Part shown: positions 17,163 to 26,292 of the stretch, piece after piece | Layout of the letters: each line of letters starts with the position of its first letter | Position numbering within the stretch: position 1 is the stretch's first letter | Origin: Pseudomonas sp. Irchel 3A7 | GTDB taxonomy: Bacteria; Pseudomonadota; Gammaproteobacteria; Pseudomonadales; Pseudomonadaceae | Direction of reading: 5' to 3' | Length of the DNA: 64,000 bases | NCBI RefSeq assembly: GCF_900187565.1 | Contig: NZ_FYED01000020.1 | Location: 103,257 to 167,256, forward strand | The notes under the pieces: model-generated | Told to the model about the DNA's origin: nothing | Databases searched by the model: none | The model's input: only the letters and a program-made list of their open reading frames with translations | Position numbers and translations under genes: made by a program

Positions 17163-17963
17163 ATGATGAACACTAAGCATTTGATGATCCCTGCCCTGCT
17201 GGCCGCCAGTGTTGCTTTGGCGGCCTGTTCCACGCCACCCAACGCCAACCTGGAACAGGCCCGCAGCAACTACAGCGGCCTGCAAGCCAACCCCCAGGCG
17301 AGCAAAGTCGCGGCACTGGAAACCAAGGAAGCCAGCGATTACCTGGACAAGGCCGACAAGGCTTATCTGGATAAAGAAGATCAGGCCAAGGTCGACCAGC
17401 TTGCGTATTTGACTAACCAGCGTGTGGAAGTGGCAAAACAGACCATCGCCCTGCGCACTGCGGAAGCCAACCTGAAAAACGCTTCGGCGCAACGGGCACA
17501 GGCGCGGCTGGATGCTCGTGACCAGCAGATCAAACAACTGCAAGACAGCCTGAATGCCAAGCAGACCGATCGCGGCACGCTGGTAACCTTCGGTGACGTG
17601 CTGTTCGCCACCGACAAGGCCGAGCTGAAATCCAACGGTCTGATGAACATCAACAAACTGGCGCAGTACCTCCAGGAAAACCCCGACCGCAAAGCGATCG
17701 TCGAAGGCTATACCGACAGCACCGGTACGGCGTCGCACAACCAGTCACTCTCGGAACGCCGCGCCAGCTCCGTACGCACGGCACTGGTGAAGATGGGCGT
17801 CGATCCGGCGCGCATCGTTGCCCAGGGGTACGGCAAGGAATACCCGGTAGCGGATAACACCAGCGTGTCGGGCCGAGCGCAGAACCGCCGGGTGGAAGTG
17901 ACCATTTCCAATGATAATCAGCCGGTTATGCCGCGGTCGGCGGTGAGTTCTTACACCCAATAA
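17163..17963 (+). CDS. lptF: OmpA-family outer-membrane lipoprotein LptF
   Basis: This 266-residue precursor has a signal and lipobox LAAC (about residues 18-21). A DUF4398-like helical region (residues about 28-125) is followed by a C-terminal OmpA peptidoglycan-binding domain (about residues 140-250). The domain contains FATDKAEL, VEGYTDSTGTASHNQSLSERRA and NRRVEVTI, including the Asp and Arg that hold diaminopimelate. It should tether the outer membrane to peptidoglycan. The P. aeruginosa counterpart PA3692 is known as LptF. An AGGA site precedes the start. Confidence 0.88.
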   Translation: MMNTKHLMIPALLAASVALAACSTPPNANLEQARSNYSGLQANPQASKVAALETKEASDYLDKADKAYLDKEDQAKVDQLAYLTNQRVEVAKQTIALRTAEANLKNASAQRAQARLDARDQQIKQLQDSLNAKQTDRGTLVTFGDVLFATDKAELKSNGLMNINKLAQYLQENPDRKAIVEGYTDSTGTASHNQSLSERRASSVRTALVKMGVDPARIVAQGYGKEYPVADNTSVSGRAQNRRVEVTISNDNQPVMPRSAVSSYTQ

Positions 17964-17983
17964 GTCGTTATCACACAAAAACC

Positions 17984-18073
17984 TGTGGGAGCCAGCCTGC
18001 TGGCGATAGCGGGGCATCAGTCAACATCAATGTTGAATGCTTAATCGCTATCGCCAGCAGGCTGGCTCCCACA
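17984..18073. repeat. REP pair, GCCAGC-AGG-CTGGC type
   Basis: This inverted pair carries compensatory stem changes relative to the main REP type (GCCAGC against CTGGC). It lies between the convergent lptF and the 109-aa gene. Confidence 0.9.
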
Positions 18074-18102
18074 TTGGCTCTGTGTTGCCTGTGCAAATCG
18101 GT

Positions 18103-18432
18103 TTATTGCTCAAGCTTCTGCGGCGTCTCCTGCCCCATGCAACGCACAGCTTTCTTGCGGTCGTTGATCAGCACGCCAGTCAGGCCTTTCTGCTCGGTAT
18201 CAAACAGCACCAGCACCCCGTCAATGCACTGCGCCACTTGCGCCGCCGGTTCCAGGGAGACTTTGTAGTCTTCGCCCGGTACGGTCTTGAGCATGGTGAA
18301 TTCGTTGAGCAGCAACGCATCCTCAGGCTTGGCGAAGTGCAGGTAGCCGTACCACCACAGGGCACCGACGGTGCCGAGGATGCTGCAGATACCGGTGATG
18401 ATCAGCGGGATGGCGTTACGTTCTTCACTCAT
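18103..18432 (-). CDS. Small membrane-anchored hypothetical protein, 109 aa
   Basis: One membrane segment (about residues 9-28, IPLIITGICSILGTVGALWW) is followed by a roughly 80-residue soluble domain with two cysteines (VAQCIDG and VRCMGQ). Its ATG overlaps the stop of the lipoprotein hydrolase gene by 4 nt (ATGA), so the two are translationally coupled. Function is not recognised. Confidence 0.75.
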   Translation of the reverse strand: MSEERNAIPLIITGICSILGTVGALWWYGYLHFAKPEDALLLNEFTMLKTVPGEDYKVSLEPAAQVAQCIDGVLVLFDTEQKGLTGVLINDRKKAVRCMGQETPQKLEQ

Positions 18433-19343
18433 TGCGGACTCTCTGGTGGTTCATCTTCAGAATTTTTGGTTGCCGGATAGTTGGGGATTTCACCCAGGCG
18501 GCGCAGACCGTCGAAATGCTGCGGGTCTTCAAGATAGCGCAGCATGACTTTGCGCCAGACCGGGTCGGCAAACGTCTGCACATGACCGCCTCGGGTCAGT
18601 TGCAGCACGCGCGGCGGCGGCGCAGCTTGATACAGACGGATGCCGTTGGAAAGGGGCACGATCGGATCGTCGATGCTGTGGTAGATCAGTTTCGGCACAC
18701 CGTTGAGCCGAGCCATGGAGTTGATGGCGCTGTCGCCGTCCGGCACCAGCCATGACAGGGGCACCTGAAATGCCCAGAACACCCAGGAGTTACTCAGCGC
18801 ATAGCGGCCGACGCTGCGGTAACTGGCGGGCACGCCATCGAGCACAACCGCCTTGAGTTGTTTCTGCCGCTCGGGGTGTTGAACCAGGTAGTGAACGGCC
18901 ATCGAGCCGCCGAGGCTTTGGCCGAGCAGGATCAGCGGCTTGCCTTTGACCTCGGGCGCCTGGTCGAGCCATTTGAACGCGGCGTCGATGTCCTGATAAA
19001 TCGCCGGCAGGCTCGGTTCGCCTTCGGACAAGCCGTAACCGCGATAATCCACCAGCAGCACTTGATAGCCCTGCTTGGGCAGCCACCAACTCCCGCCCAG
19101 ATGCATCGGCAAATTGCCGCCGTTGCCGTGCAGGTGCAATACCGTGCCTTTGACCTCGACGCCTTTTTTCGCCGGCAACCACCAGCCATGCAGCTTGAGG
19201 CCGTCGGCGGTGGTCAGGGTGACGTCGCGGTATTCGAGCTTGGCTTTTTCCGGGGTGAACAGTTGGCCGGGTTCGGGGTAGAACAGCAGCGAGCTGCAAC
19301 CGTTCAAGGCCAGGAGAATGCAGAGGATGCCGAGGATTCTCAT
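18429..19343 (-). CDS. Alpha/beta hydrolase lipoprotein
   Basis: This 304-residue precursor has a signal peptide and lipobox LALNGC (about residues 10-15). The hydrolase fold follows: the oxyanion region LHGNGGN, the nucleophile elbow GQSLGG (Ser near residue 141), and late Asp (SIDDPIVP) and His (RGGHVQTF) completing a Ser-Asp-His triad. It is probably an envelope-bound esterase or peptidase-like hydrolase with unknown substrate. An upstream in-frame extension reads through a REP and is rejected. It is coupled by ATGA overlap to the next gene. Confidence 0.87.
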   Translation of the reverse strand: MRILGILCILLALNGCSSLLFYPEPGQLFTPEKAKLEYRDVTLTTADGLKLHGWWLPAKKGVEVKGTVLHLHGNGGNLPMHLGGSWWLPKQGYQVLLVDYRGYGLSEGEPSLPAIYQDIDAAFKWLDQAPEVKGKPLILLGQSLGGSMAVHYLVQHPERQKQLKAVVLDGVPASYRSVGRYALSNSWVFWAFQVPLSWLVPDGDSAINSMARLNGVPKLIYHSIDDPIVPLSNGIRLYQAAPPPRVLQLTRGGHVQTFADPVWRKVMLRYLEDPQHFDGLRRLGEIPNYPATKNSEDEPPESPQ

Positions 19344-19384
19344 CCGTTGAAACCTCGCGAAACAAAGGGGTAAACACAAAACCC

Positions 19385-19474
19385 TGTGGGAGCGAGCCTG
19401 CTCGCGAAAGCGGTGTGTCATTCAGCATTGATGTTGACTGGTACACCGCATTCGCGAGCAGGCTCGCTCCCACA
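19385..19474. repeat. REP pair (REPIN-like)
   Basis: Main-type inverted REPs surround a centre containing ATTGATGTTGACTGG. The pair lies between the hydrolase gene and the QEGLA gene. Confidence 0.9.
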
Positions 19475-19490
19475 GGGGATCTCGTCGCTA

Positions 19491-20768
19491 TTAAAGGATG
19501 TTGGAGTAGTCCGCCTCGATCCGGTCCAGGCTCAGGTGGTTGAGGAAGTTGGAGAAGCACATCCACGCCGACAGCGCGTTCATGTCGCGGAACTGTTCCG
19601 GCAGGTACTTGGGTGGCACTACCAGGCCTTCATCCACCAACTGGCGCAAGGTACGCATGTCTTCCAGGGTGGTCTTGCCGCAAAACAGCAGCGGTATCTG
19701 CTCCAGCTTGCCTTTGCGCACGGCCAACTGAATGTAGTTGTAAATCATGATAAAGCCCTTGAGGTAGGACAAGTCTTTGGTAAATGGCAGACCTGTCGGC
19801 ACCGAACCGCGGAAGACGCGACTGGTGTTGCTGTAGCTCTCGGGCATTTCGAAACCCTGTTCGCGGAAGAACTCGAACACCTGCAGGAAGTCGGCCCCCT
19901 CCTCCACCATGTGGATGGCGCGGGTGCGGTTGGTCAGCTTGCGCAGGCGACTGGGGTAAGAGGCGAAGGTGATGATTTCCATCAGGATCGCCAGGCCTTC
20001 CTGAGTCACCGTCGACGAGGGCGGCCCCTTGGACAGGAAAGTGCAGATCGGCTGGTTCAGGCCGTTGAGTGTTGTGCCGACATGCACCAGCCCTTCATGG
20101 ACTTCCAGGGCGCGCACGTCACGCTCGTTGAACATCGCATCGGTGCGGATCTTGATGTAGTCGGCACCGGCCGCCGCATCGGCAACGATCCCGTCGGACT
20201 CGAACACCCGAATGGTTTCCTCGGCCTCGCCAAACACCTTGCTCAACCGGTGTTGCAGCATGCTGACGGCATCCTTGGCGGTGAGGATTTTCGGTTCATC
20301 CTTGAGGTCGCCACGACCGTCGATGTTGTTCAGGTAATCGGACAGCATCAGGCCCAGGTCGGACAGCGTCGGGTCACCGGCGTGGAACGCGTCGGAGGCG
20401 GCGCCATACAATTCCTGGGAAATCAGGCCGAAATCCTCGGTGCCGCGCGCTTCGAGCATGCGCACCACCATCCGGTATTCCTTGCACATGCGACGCATGA
20501 TCTGGCCGACCGGGTTGAACTGGCCGAGCTGGCGGGTGATGTCGCGCTCGATGTTCTGGAACTCCAGCTTCACTTTGCTGGAGTCGAACGACAGTGGCCG
20601 GTTGAGGTAATAATCACGGTCCACCGCCGGCATTTCCTTGCCCTTGGCCTTGAGGAAACCCTTGCGGATATTGTCGTCCCACTTGACCGCATCGAGGACG
20701 CGGATCGGCGTCTGCGCCAGCACAATGCGATCGGACAAAATGCGTATCGACTGCTGGTAATCGTCCAC
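19491..20768 (-). CDS. QEGLA-motif protein, putative zinc peptidase (MATCAP-like)
   Basis: This 425-residue protein belongs to the family named flavohemoglobin expression-modulating QEGLA motif protein. It shows HEGLVH at residues 224-229, a fit to the HExxH zinc motif, and TQEGLA at 255-260, whose Glu would be the third ligand. That arrangement matches the MATCAP-type carboxypeptidase fold, so a hidden metallopeptidase is likely although the substrate in bacteria is unknown. There is no signal peptide. It lies upstream of no close partner. The lipoprotein gene 33 bp away upstream is in the same direction. Confidence 0.85.
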   Translation of the reverse strand: MDDYQQSIRILSDRIVLAQTPIRVLDAVKWDDNIRKGFLKAKGKEMPAVDRDYYLNRPLSFDSSKVKLEFQNIERDITRQLGQFNPVGQIMRRMCKEYRMVVRMLEARGTEDFGLISQELYGAASDAFHAGDPTLSDLGLMLSDYLNNIDGRGDLKDEPKILTAKDAVSMLQHRLSKVFGEAEETIRVFESDGIVADAAAGADYIKIRTDAMFNERDVRALEVHEGLVHVGTTLNGLNQPICTFLSKGPPSSTVTQEGLAILMEIITFASYPSRLRKLTNRTRAIHMVEEGADFLQVFEFFREQGFEMPESYSNTSRVFRGSVPTGLPFTKDLSYLKGFIMIYNYIQLAVRKGKLEQIPLLFCGKTTLEDMRTLRQLVDEGLVVPPKYLPEQFRDMNALSAWMCFSNFLNHLSLDRIEADYSNIL

Positions 20769-20801
20769 CCGAAACTCCTGTTGAAACCCTAATGTGCTGG
20801 A

Positions 20802-21356
20802 TTATTTGGCCTTGGCCTGACGCTGATAGCGTACCGCTTCGACGAACACATCGGAATTGGCCGGGTCGTCGAGGTAAGCGGAGACATGATCCATATGGCT
20901 GTCGATCAGCACGCCATCGCCATCGTCGGTCTGAAAACCTTCGCCACTGAGCGCTTCTTGCCCGAGGGCCTGCCTGATCTGGTCGAGGTCGAGGTTGTAC
21001 ACCACCAGTTCATGCTTGTCGGTGAGTTCAAACCCGGCAATGGTGTAATGCCCGCCAAACTGCGCCGGCACCTTCGCCGACAGATACCAGCGGCTGCCAT
21101 GGCGTGACACCGTGAAGGGATAGGCTTCGCGTTCCCTGGGTTTGGCCCGGAAGTAGCTGACCGCCTGATAGCGATTGACGCCGACGCGGGTCAGTTCCAG
21201 GTTGAGCGGTTCGCCCCAGGCATTGGTGCTGGTCCATTTGCCGAGCAACCCTTTGGGCGCCGGCTCGCTCGTGGGCAGCGGCTCCTTGAAAGTCACCAGG
21301 CAGCCACTGAGCAGCAGGCACGACAAGGCGATCACTACGACACGCCAGGCTTTCAT
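20802..21356 (-). CDS. Conserved lipoprotein, 184 aa
   Basis: The signal peptide ends in the lipobox LLLSGC (about residues 14-19). The mature part reads like a small beta-rich domain (GKWTSTNAWGEPLNLELT, RWYLSAKVPAQFGGHYTIAGFEL). It precedes the QEGLA-motif gene by 33 bp on the same strand and is probably co-transcribed with it. Function is not recognised. Confidence 0.8.
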   Translation of the reverse strand: MKAWRVVVIALSCLLLSGCLVTFKEPLPTSEPAPKGLLGKWTSTNAWGEPLNLELTRVGVNRYQAVSYFRAKPREREAYPFTVSRHGSRWYLSAKVPAQFGGHYTIAGFELTDKHELVVYNLDLDQIRQALGQEALSGEGFQTDDGDGVLIDSHMDHVSAYLDDPANSDVFVEAVRYQRQAKAK

Positions 21357-21403
21357 TCAACACTCCCTTTGAACAGACACCCACCTGAAGTGGCCACTTA
21401 TCC

Positions 21404-21493
21404 TGTGGGAGCGAGCCTGCTCGCGAAAGCGGAGTGTCAGGCAACGAGATGTTGAATGTCAGACCGTATTCGCGAGCAGGCTCGCTCCCACAG
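21404..21493. repeat. REP pair (REPIN-like)
   Basis: Main-type inverted REPs lie about 40 bp apart between the lipoprotein gene and the TetR gene. Confidence 0.9.
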
Positions 21494-21514
21494 AGGGTAG
21501 CCTCCACATCGGGA

Positions 21515-22231
21515 TTAAACCGAAGCCAGCACCAAATGCATATAACGCGTAAGTATGCCGAGCATTTCCTCTTCGGCGGCCGGCTCGGCGTCGTTGAGCA
21601 GGCCCTGATATTCCATCCGTCCGATTATAGCCGTCAACACTTTGGCATCCTGTTGTGGCTCGCGCGAGCCCAATACCTGAAAAAGCTGGCAGGAGCCCTG
21701 CAGGAGGATTTGCTGATGCGAACGCACCAACTCGGCCAGGCGCGGGTTCAGCAGCGCCTCCTGGCGGAACGCCTGCTCGGCCATCAAGTGTTCGCGACGG
21801 GTGACCAGTTGTCGGTGAACATAGTCGGTCATCAGACGCGCAATGTCGTCGGCCAGCTTCGAACGCGCCTGCGCACTGCCATCGCCGCTGGCGATCATGT
21901 CCCGCAGCAGGCCTTCGTTGTTCACCCACAACTTGGCCATATAGGCCGCGCTGCGTTCCACATACTGGGCGAAGGTATCGGTGAGCAGGTCATCGATGTC
22001 CTTGAAGTAGTAGGTGGTGGCCGACAGCGGGACGCCAGCCTCGGCGGCCACCGCCCGGTGACGCACGGCACGCACGCCGTCGCGCACGACAATGCGCATC
22101 GCGGCATCGAGAATCTCCTGTCGACGCTGCTCGCTGCCCTGCCGGCTGGCCTTGCGACCCTGGTACTGAACACTTTCAGCGACCGCAGTGGCGATACCCG
22201 CTGCACCTTCTTGAGCCAATGCATGCTTCAC
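21515..22231 (-). CDS. TetR-family transcriptional regulator (PA3699-like)
   Basis: This is a 238-residue regulator with a helix-turn-helix around residues 32-80 (RRQEILDAAMRIVVRDG through LSATTYYFKDIDDLL). A GTG start at 22231 is preferred because GAGAGAGGAA lies just upstream of it. The ATG 12 codons earlier would place that ribosome site inside the coding region. The target is unknown. It follows lysS after an apparent terminator. Confidence 0.82.
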   Translation of the reverse strand: MKHALAQEGAAGIATAVAESVQYQGRKASRQGSEQRRQEILDAAMRIVVRDGVRAVRHRAVAAEAGVPLSATTYYFKDIDDLLTDTFAQYVERSAAYMAKLWVNNEGLLRDMIASGDGSAQARSKLADDIARLMTDYVHRQLVTRREHLMAEQAFRQEALLNPRLAELVRSHQQILLQGSCQLFQVLGSREPQQDAKVLTAIIGRMEYQGLLNDAEPAAEEEMLGILTRYMHLVLASV

Positions 22232-22293
22232 GACGGGAATTCCTCTCTCTACTTCAAAAGTAACCATTTGATACGTTTGTACCAGACAGGCAA

Positions 22294-22324
22294 TAAAAAA
22301 CCGCCCATTTCAGGCGGTTTTTTT
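22294..22324 (-). terminator. Rho-independent terminator of lysS
   Basis: The stem ACCGCC (22300-22305) pairs with GGCGGT (22313-22318) and is flanked by A- and T-tracts on both sides, so it would work in either direction. It starts 13 nt beyond the lysS stop. Confidence 0.85.
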
Positions 22325-22336
22325 AATTTGAAACAC

Positions 22337-23839
22337 TTACGCTTGCGGCCGCATGTGCGGGAACAGGATCACGTCGCGGATCGACGGTGAGTTGGTCAGC
22401 AACATCACCAGGCGGTCGATGCCGATCCCTTCACCGGCTGTCGGCGGCATGCCGTATTCCAGCGCACGAACGAAGTCGGCGTCGTAGTGCATGGCTTCAT
22501 CGTCGCCGGCGTCCTTGTCGGCCACCTGCGCCATGAAACGCTCGGCCTGGTCTTCCGCGTCGTTCAACTCGGAGTAGGCGTTGGCGATTTCACGACCACC
22601 GATGAACAGTTCGAAACGGTCGGTGACGTTCGGGTTCTCGTCGTTGCGGCGGGCCAGCGGCGAGACTTCGAACGGGTACTGGGTGATGAAGTGCGGCTGC
22701 TCCAGCTTGTGCTCGACCAGTTCTTCGAAAATCATCACTTGCAGCTTGCCCAGGCCTTCGAAGCCCAGCACCTTGGCACCGGCCTTCTTGGCGATGTCAC
22801 GAGCCTTGTCGATGTCGTTCAGGTCGTCAGCGGTCAACTCCGGGTTGTACTTGAGGATCGAGTCGAACACCGACAGGCGCACGAACGGCTCGCCGAAGTG
22901 GAACACCTTGTCGCCGTACGGCACGTCGGTGCTGCCCAGAACCAGCTGCGCCAGTTCACGGAACAGCTCTTCGGTCAGGTCCATGTTGTCTTCGTAATCG
23001 GCGTAAGCCTGGTAGAACTCCAACATGGTGAATTCAGGGTTGTGACGGGTCGAAACGCCTTCGTTACGGAAGTTGCGGTTGATCTCGAACACTTTCTCGA
23101 AACCGCCAACCACCAGACGCTTGAGGTACAGCTCAGGGGCGATACGCAGGAACATTTCCATGTCCAGCGCATTGTGGTGGGTTTCGAATGGCTTGGCTGC
23201 CGCGCCGCCCGGAATGGTTTGCAGCATCGGCGTTTCCACTTCCAGGAAGTCACGCTTCATCAGGAAGCTGCGGATATGGGCGATGACTTGCGAACGCACG
23301 CGGAACGTCTGGCGCACGTCTTCGTTGACGATCAGGTCAACGTAACGCTGACGGTAGCGCTGCTCGGTATCGGTCAGGCCGTGGTGCTTATCCGGCAGTG
23401 GGCGCAGGGACTTGGTCAGCAGGCGCACGCTGGTCATTTCCACATACAGGTCGCCCTTGCCGGAACGGGCCAGGGTGCCTTCGGCGGCAATGATGTCGCC
23501 CATGTCCCAGGTTTTCACCGCGGCCAGGGTTTCTTCGGACAGGGTCTTGCGGTTGACGTAGACCTGGATGCGCCCGGTCATGTCCTGGATCACCATGAAC
23601 GAGCCACGGTTGAGCATGATGCGACCTGCAACCTTGACCGGGATCGCCGCCTCTGCCAGCTCTTCCTTGGTCTTGTCCGCGTACTGTTTCTGCAGTGCAT
23701 CGCAGTAGTTTTCGCGACGGAAGTCGTTGGGGAAGGCATTGCCCTTGGCGCGCTCGGCAGCAAGCTTTTCCTTGCGCAGGGCGATCAGGGAGTTTTCTTC
23801 CTGTTGCAGGGCTTGCGGGTCGAGTTGTAGGTCGCTCAT
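22337..23839 (-). CDS. lysS: Lysyl-tRNA synthetase (class II)
   Basis: This 500-residue class II enzyme charges tRNA-Lys. An N-terminal OB-fold anticodon-binding domain (about residues 65-150) is followed by the catalytic core. Motif 2 (FRNEGVSTRHNPEFTMLEF) and motif 3 (GEGIGIDRLVMLLTN) are both intact. It lies 70 bp downstream of prfB in the conserved prfB-lysS arrangement. Confidence 0.96.
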   Translation of the reverse strand: MSDLQLDPQALQQEENSLIALRKEKLAAERAKGNAFPNDFRRENYCDALQKQYADKTKEELAEAAIPVKVAGRIMLNRGSFMVIQDMTGRIQVYVNRKTLSEETLAAVKTWDMGDIIAAEGTLARSGKGDLYVEMTSVRLLTKSLRPLPDKHHGLTDTEQRYRQRYVDLIVNEDVRQTFRVRSQVIAHIRSFLMKRDFLEVETPMLQTIPGGAAAKPFETHHNALDMEMFLRIAPELYLKRLVVGGFEKVFEINRNFRNEGVSTRHNPEFTMLEFYQAYADYEDNMDLTEELFRELAQLVLGSTDVPYGDKVFHFGEPFVRLSVFDSILKYNPELTADDLNDIDKARDIAKKAGAKVLGFEGLGKLQVMIFEELVEHKLEQPHFITQYPFEVSPLARRNDENPNVTDRFELFIGGREIANAYSELNDAEDQAERFMAQVADKDAGDDEAMHYDADFVRALEYGMPPTAGEGIGIDRLVMLLTNSPSIRDVILFPHMRPQA

Positions 23840-23909
23840 GTCTTTAAATATTCCATCACAGGTTCGTTGCCCCCACCGATGGCAGGGGACTTGAGGTCGG
23901 ACTGACGGC

Positions 23910-25005
23910 TTAGAGCCCTGATTTCAGGCTGGCCACCAGGTATTCGTCGATGTCGCCGTCGAGCACCTTGTCGCAGTCGCTGCGTTCGATGTTGGTGCGC
24001 AGATCCTTGATTCGCGACGCATCGAGCACGTACGAACGGATTTGGTGACCCCAGCCGATATCCGACTTGGTGTCTTCCAGCGCCTGGGAAGCGGCGTTGC
24101 GCTTCTGCATTTCCTGCTCGTACAACTTGGCCCGCAGCATTTTCATGGCGGTGTCCTTGTTGGCGTGCTGGGAACGTTCGTTCTGGCAGCTGACCACGGT
24201 GTTGGTCGGTACGTGGGTGATACGTACGGCCGAGTCGGTGGTGTTTACGTGCTGACCACCGGCACCGGAGGAACGATAGGTATCGATCCGCAGGTCCGCC
24301 GGGTTGATCTCGATTTCCACCTTGTCGTCGATTTCCGGCGAGACGAAAACAGCGGAGAACGAGGTGTGGCGACGGTTGCCGGAGTCGAACGGGCTCTTGC
24401 GCACCAGACGGTGCACGCCGATCTCGGTACGCAGCCAGCCAAAGGCGTACTCGCCCTTGATGTGTACGGTGGCACCCTTGATCCCGGCGACTTCACCGGC
24501 CGACAGCTCCATGATGGTCGCGTCGAAACCGCGTTTGTCGGCCCAGCGCAGGTACATGCGCAGCAGGATGTTGGCCCAGTCCTGGGCCTCGGTACCGCCG
24601 GAGCCGGCCTGGATGTCCAGGTAGGCGTTGTTCGGATCCATTTCGCCGCTGAACATGCGACGGAATTCCAGCTTGGCAAGGTTCTCTTCGAGGCGGGTCA
24701 GTTCGGCGACCACATCGCCCACTGCGCCTTCGTCGTTCTCTTCGACAGCCATGTCCAGCAGGTCGCGGCAATCTGCCAGGCCACCGGACAACTCGTCCAG
24801 GGTCTCGACGATCTGCGCCAGCGCAGCACGCTCGCGGCCCAGCTCCTGGGCGTATTCAGGCTTGTTCCAGACACCCGGATCTTCAAGCTCGCGATTGACT
24901 TCGATCAGACGCTCATGCTTTTGATCGTAGTCAAAGATACCCCCGAATAGTTTCGGAGCGCTCGGACAGGTCCTTGATGGTGTTCAGGATCGGGTTGATT
25001 TCCAT
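23910..25005 (-). CDS. prfB: Peptide chain release factor 2 (programmed +1 frameshift)
   Basis: RF2 ends translation at UGA and UAA. The first 24 codons start at ATG 25005 (MEINPILNTIKDLSERSETI) and reach an in-frame TGA at 24933-24931. A +1 shift there joins the second frame from 24932 to the stop at 23910, giving 364 residues, the normal RF2 length. The peptidyl-hydrolysis motif GGQ (GAGGQHVNTTDSAVRI) is present. Codon recognition should reside in the S-P-F-like segment (KSPFDSGNRRHTSF). A single-frame annotation would lose the N-terminus. Confidence 0.95.
24930..24948 (-). promoter_or_regulatory. prfB programmed frameshift site
   Basis: On the minus strand the sequence is GGGGGTATCTTTGAC. 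A Shine-Dalgarno-like GGGGG lies upstream of the CTT slippery codon, then TGA, then C. This is the classic autoregulatory +1 site: low RF2 slows reading of UGA and favours the shift. Confidence 0.95.
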
Positions 25006-25119
25006 GGCGGGCAGCACTCGTAGGCGAACTTTTGAAAGCCGGCGAGTATAACGGTAAACAGCCGCGAACGGCAGTCCGCTTGGCTGAAAAGCCGGGCTTC
25101 AGCAACAACGCAGATCAAC

Positions 25120-25209
25120 CGTGGGAGCGAGCCTGCTCGCGAAGAGGGCAGCACATTCAACCTCTCTGTTGATTGATGTACCGCATTCGCGAGCAGGCTC
25201 GCTCCCACA
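25120..25209. repeat. REP pair (REPIN-like)
   Basis: Main-type inverted REPs surround a centre with TCTGTTGATTGATG. The pair separates prfB from the wsp operon. Confidence 0.9.
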
Positions 25210-25242
25210 TTAGGTTCTGCGTCGCCGTTCAGGCTATGGGGA

Positions 25243-26244
25243 TCAACCGATCCCCACCTGATTGCGCCCATTGTTCTTGGCCAGGTACAGCCCCTTGTCC
25301 GCCGCCGAAATCAATTCCCGGCAATGGCTGCCCGCTTTCGGCGTGATAGTCGCCAGGCCGATGCTGATGGTCAGGTTTGAACCTTCGGTCGGGGAAATGT
25401 GCGGAACCTGCAATGCCTCCACGGTCATTCGCAGTTTTTCCGCCACCAGCCGCGCTCCCCCCTGGGAGGTATTGGGCAAGACCAGGGCGAACTCTTCGCC
25501 GCCGTAACGGGCCGGCAGGTCCGATGGTCGGGCACAGGCGTCACGGATCGTTGCAGCGACCTTGCGCAGGGCTTCGTCACCTTCCAGGTGGCCGAAGCTG
25601 TCGTTGTAGGTCTTGAAGTAATCTACATCGATCATCAGCAGCGACAACTGGCTCTGCTCACGCAGCGAGCGGCGCCACTCCAGCTCCAGGTACTCGTCGA
25701 AATGCCGGCGATTGGACAGCCCGGTCAGGCCATCGGAGTTCATCAGCCGTTGCAACACCAGATTGGTATCGAGCAACTGCTGCTGGCTGACCCGCAACGC
25801 GCGGTATGCCGCATCACGCTGCAACAACGTCATGTAGGAGCGTGAGTGATAGCGAATGCGCGCCACCAGTTCGATGTTGTCCGGCAGTTTTACCAGGTAA
25901 TCATTGGCCCCGGCCGCGAACGCCGCGCTCTTGACCAGCGGGTCTTCCTTGGTCGACAGGACAATGATCGGAATGTCCTTGGTCGCCGGATGATTGCGGT
26001 ATTCGCGCACCAGGCTCAGACCGTCAAGACCGGGCATGACCAGGTCCTGCAGGATCACCGTCGGCTTGATGCGGACCGCGTGGGCAATGGCCTGGTGCGG
26101 ATCGGCGCAAAAGTGGAAGTCGATGTTTTCTTCGTTCGATAACCCACGCCGTACTGCCTCGCCGATCATCGCCTGATCGTCCACCAACAACACCATGGCG
26201 GCATTTTCGTCAGTCTTGAAGTCGTCGAGCTGTAATTCATTCAT
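25243..26244 (-). CDS. wspR: Diguanylate cyclase response regulator WspR
   Basis: This 333-residue output protein of the Wsp system makes cyclic di-GMP from two GTP when phosphorylated. The receiver domain (residues about 17-135) has phospho-acceptor Asp67 in ILQDLVMPGLDG. A helical stalk leads to the GGDEF domain with active site GGEEF (248-252). The product-inhibition site RPSD (239-242) sits five residues before it, so feedback inhibition should be intact. The gene is 48 bp downstream of wspF and last in the operon. Confidence 0.96.
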   Translation of the reverse strand: MNELQLDDFKTDENAAMVLLVDDQAMIGEAVRRGLSNEENIDFHFCADPHQAIAHAVRIKPTVILQDLVMPGLDGLSLVREYRNHPATKDIPIIVLSTKEDPLVKSAAFAAGANDYLVKLPDNIELVARIRYHSRSYMTLLQRDAAYRALRVSQQQLLDTNLVLQRLMNSDGLTGLSNRRHFDEYLELEWRRSLREQSQLSLLMIDVDYFKTYNDSFGHLEGDEALRKVAATIRDACARPSDLPARYGGEEFALVLPNTSQGGARLVAEKLRMTVEALQVPHISPTEGSNLTISIGLATITPKAGSHCRELISAADKGLYLAKNNGRNQVGIG

Positions 26245-26292
26245 GTGCGTTCACCTGAGAACTGCCTGTGCCAGGATTGCTGCCAAGAGTGG

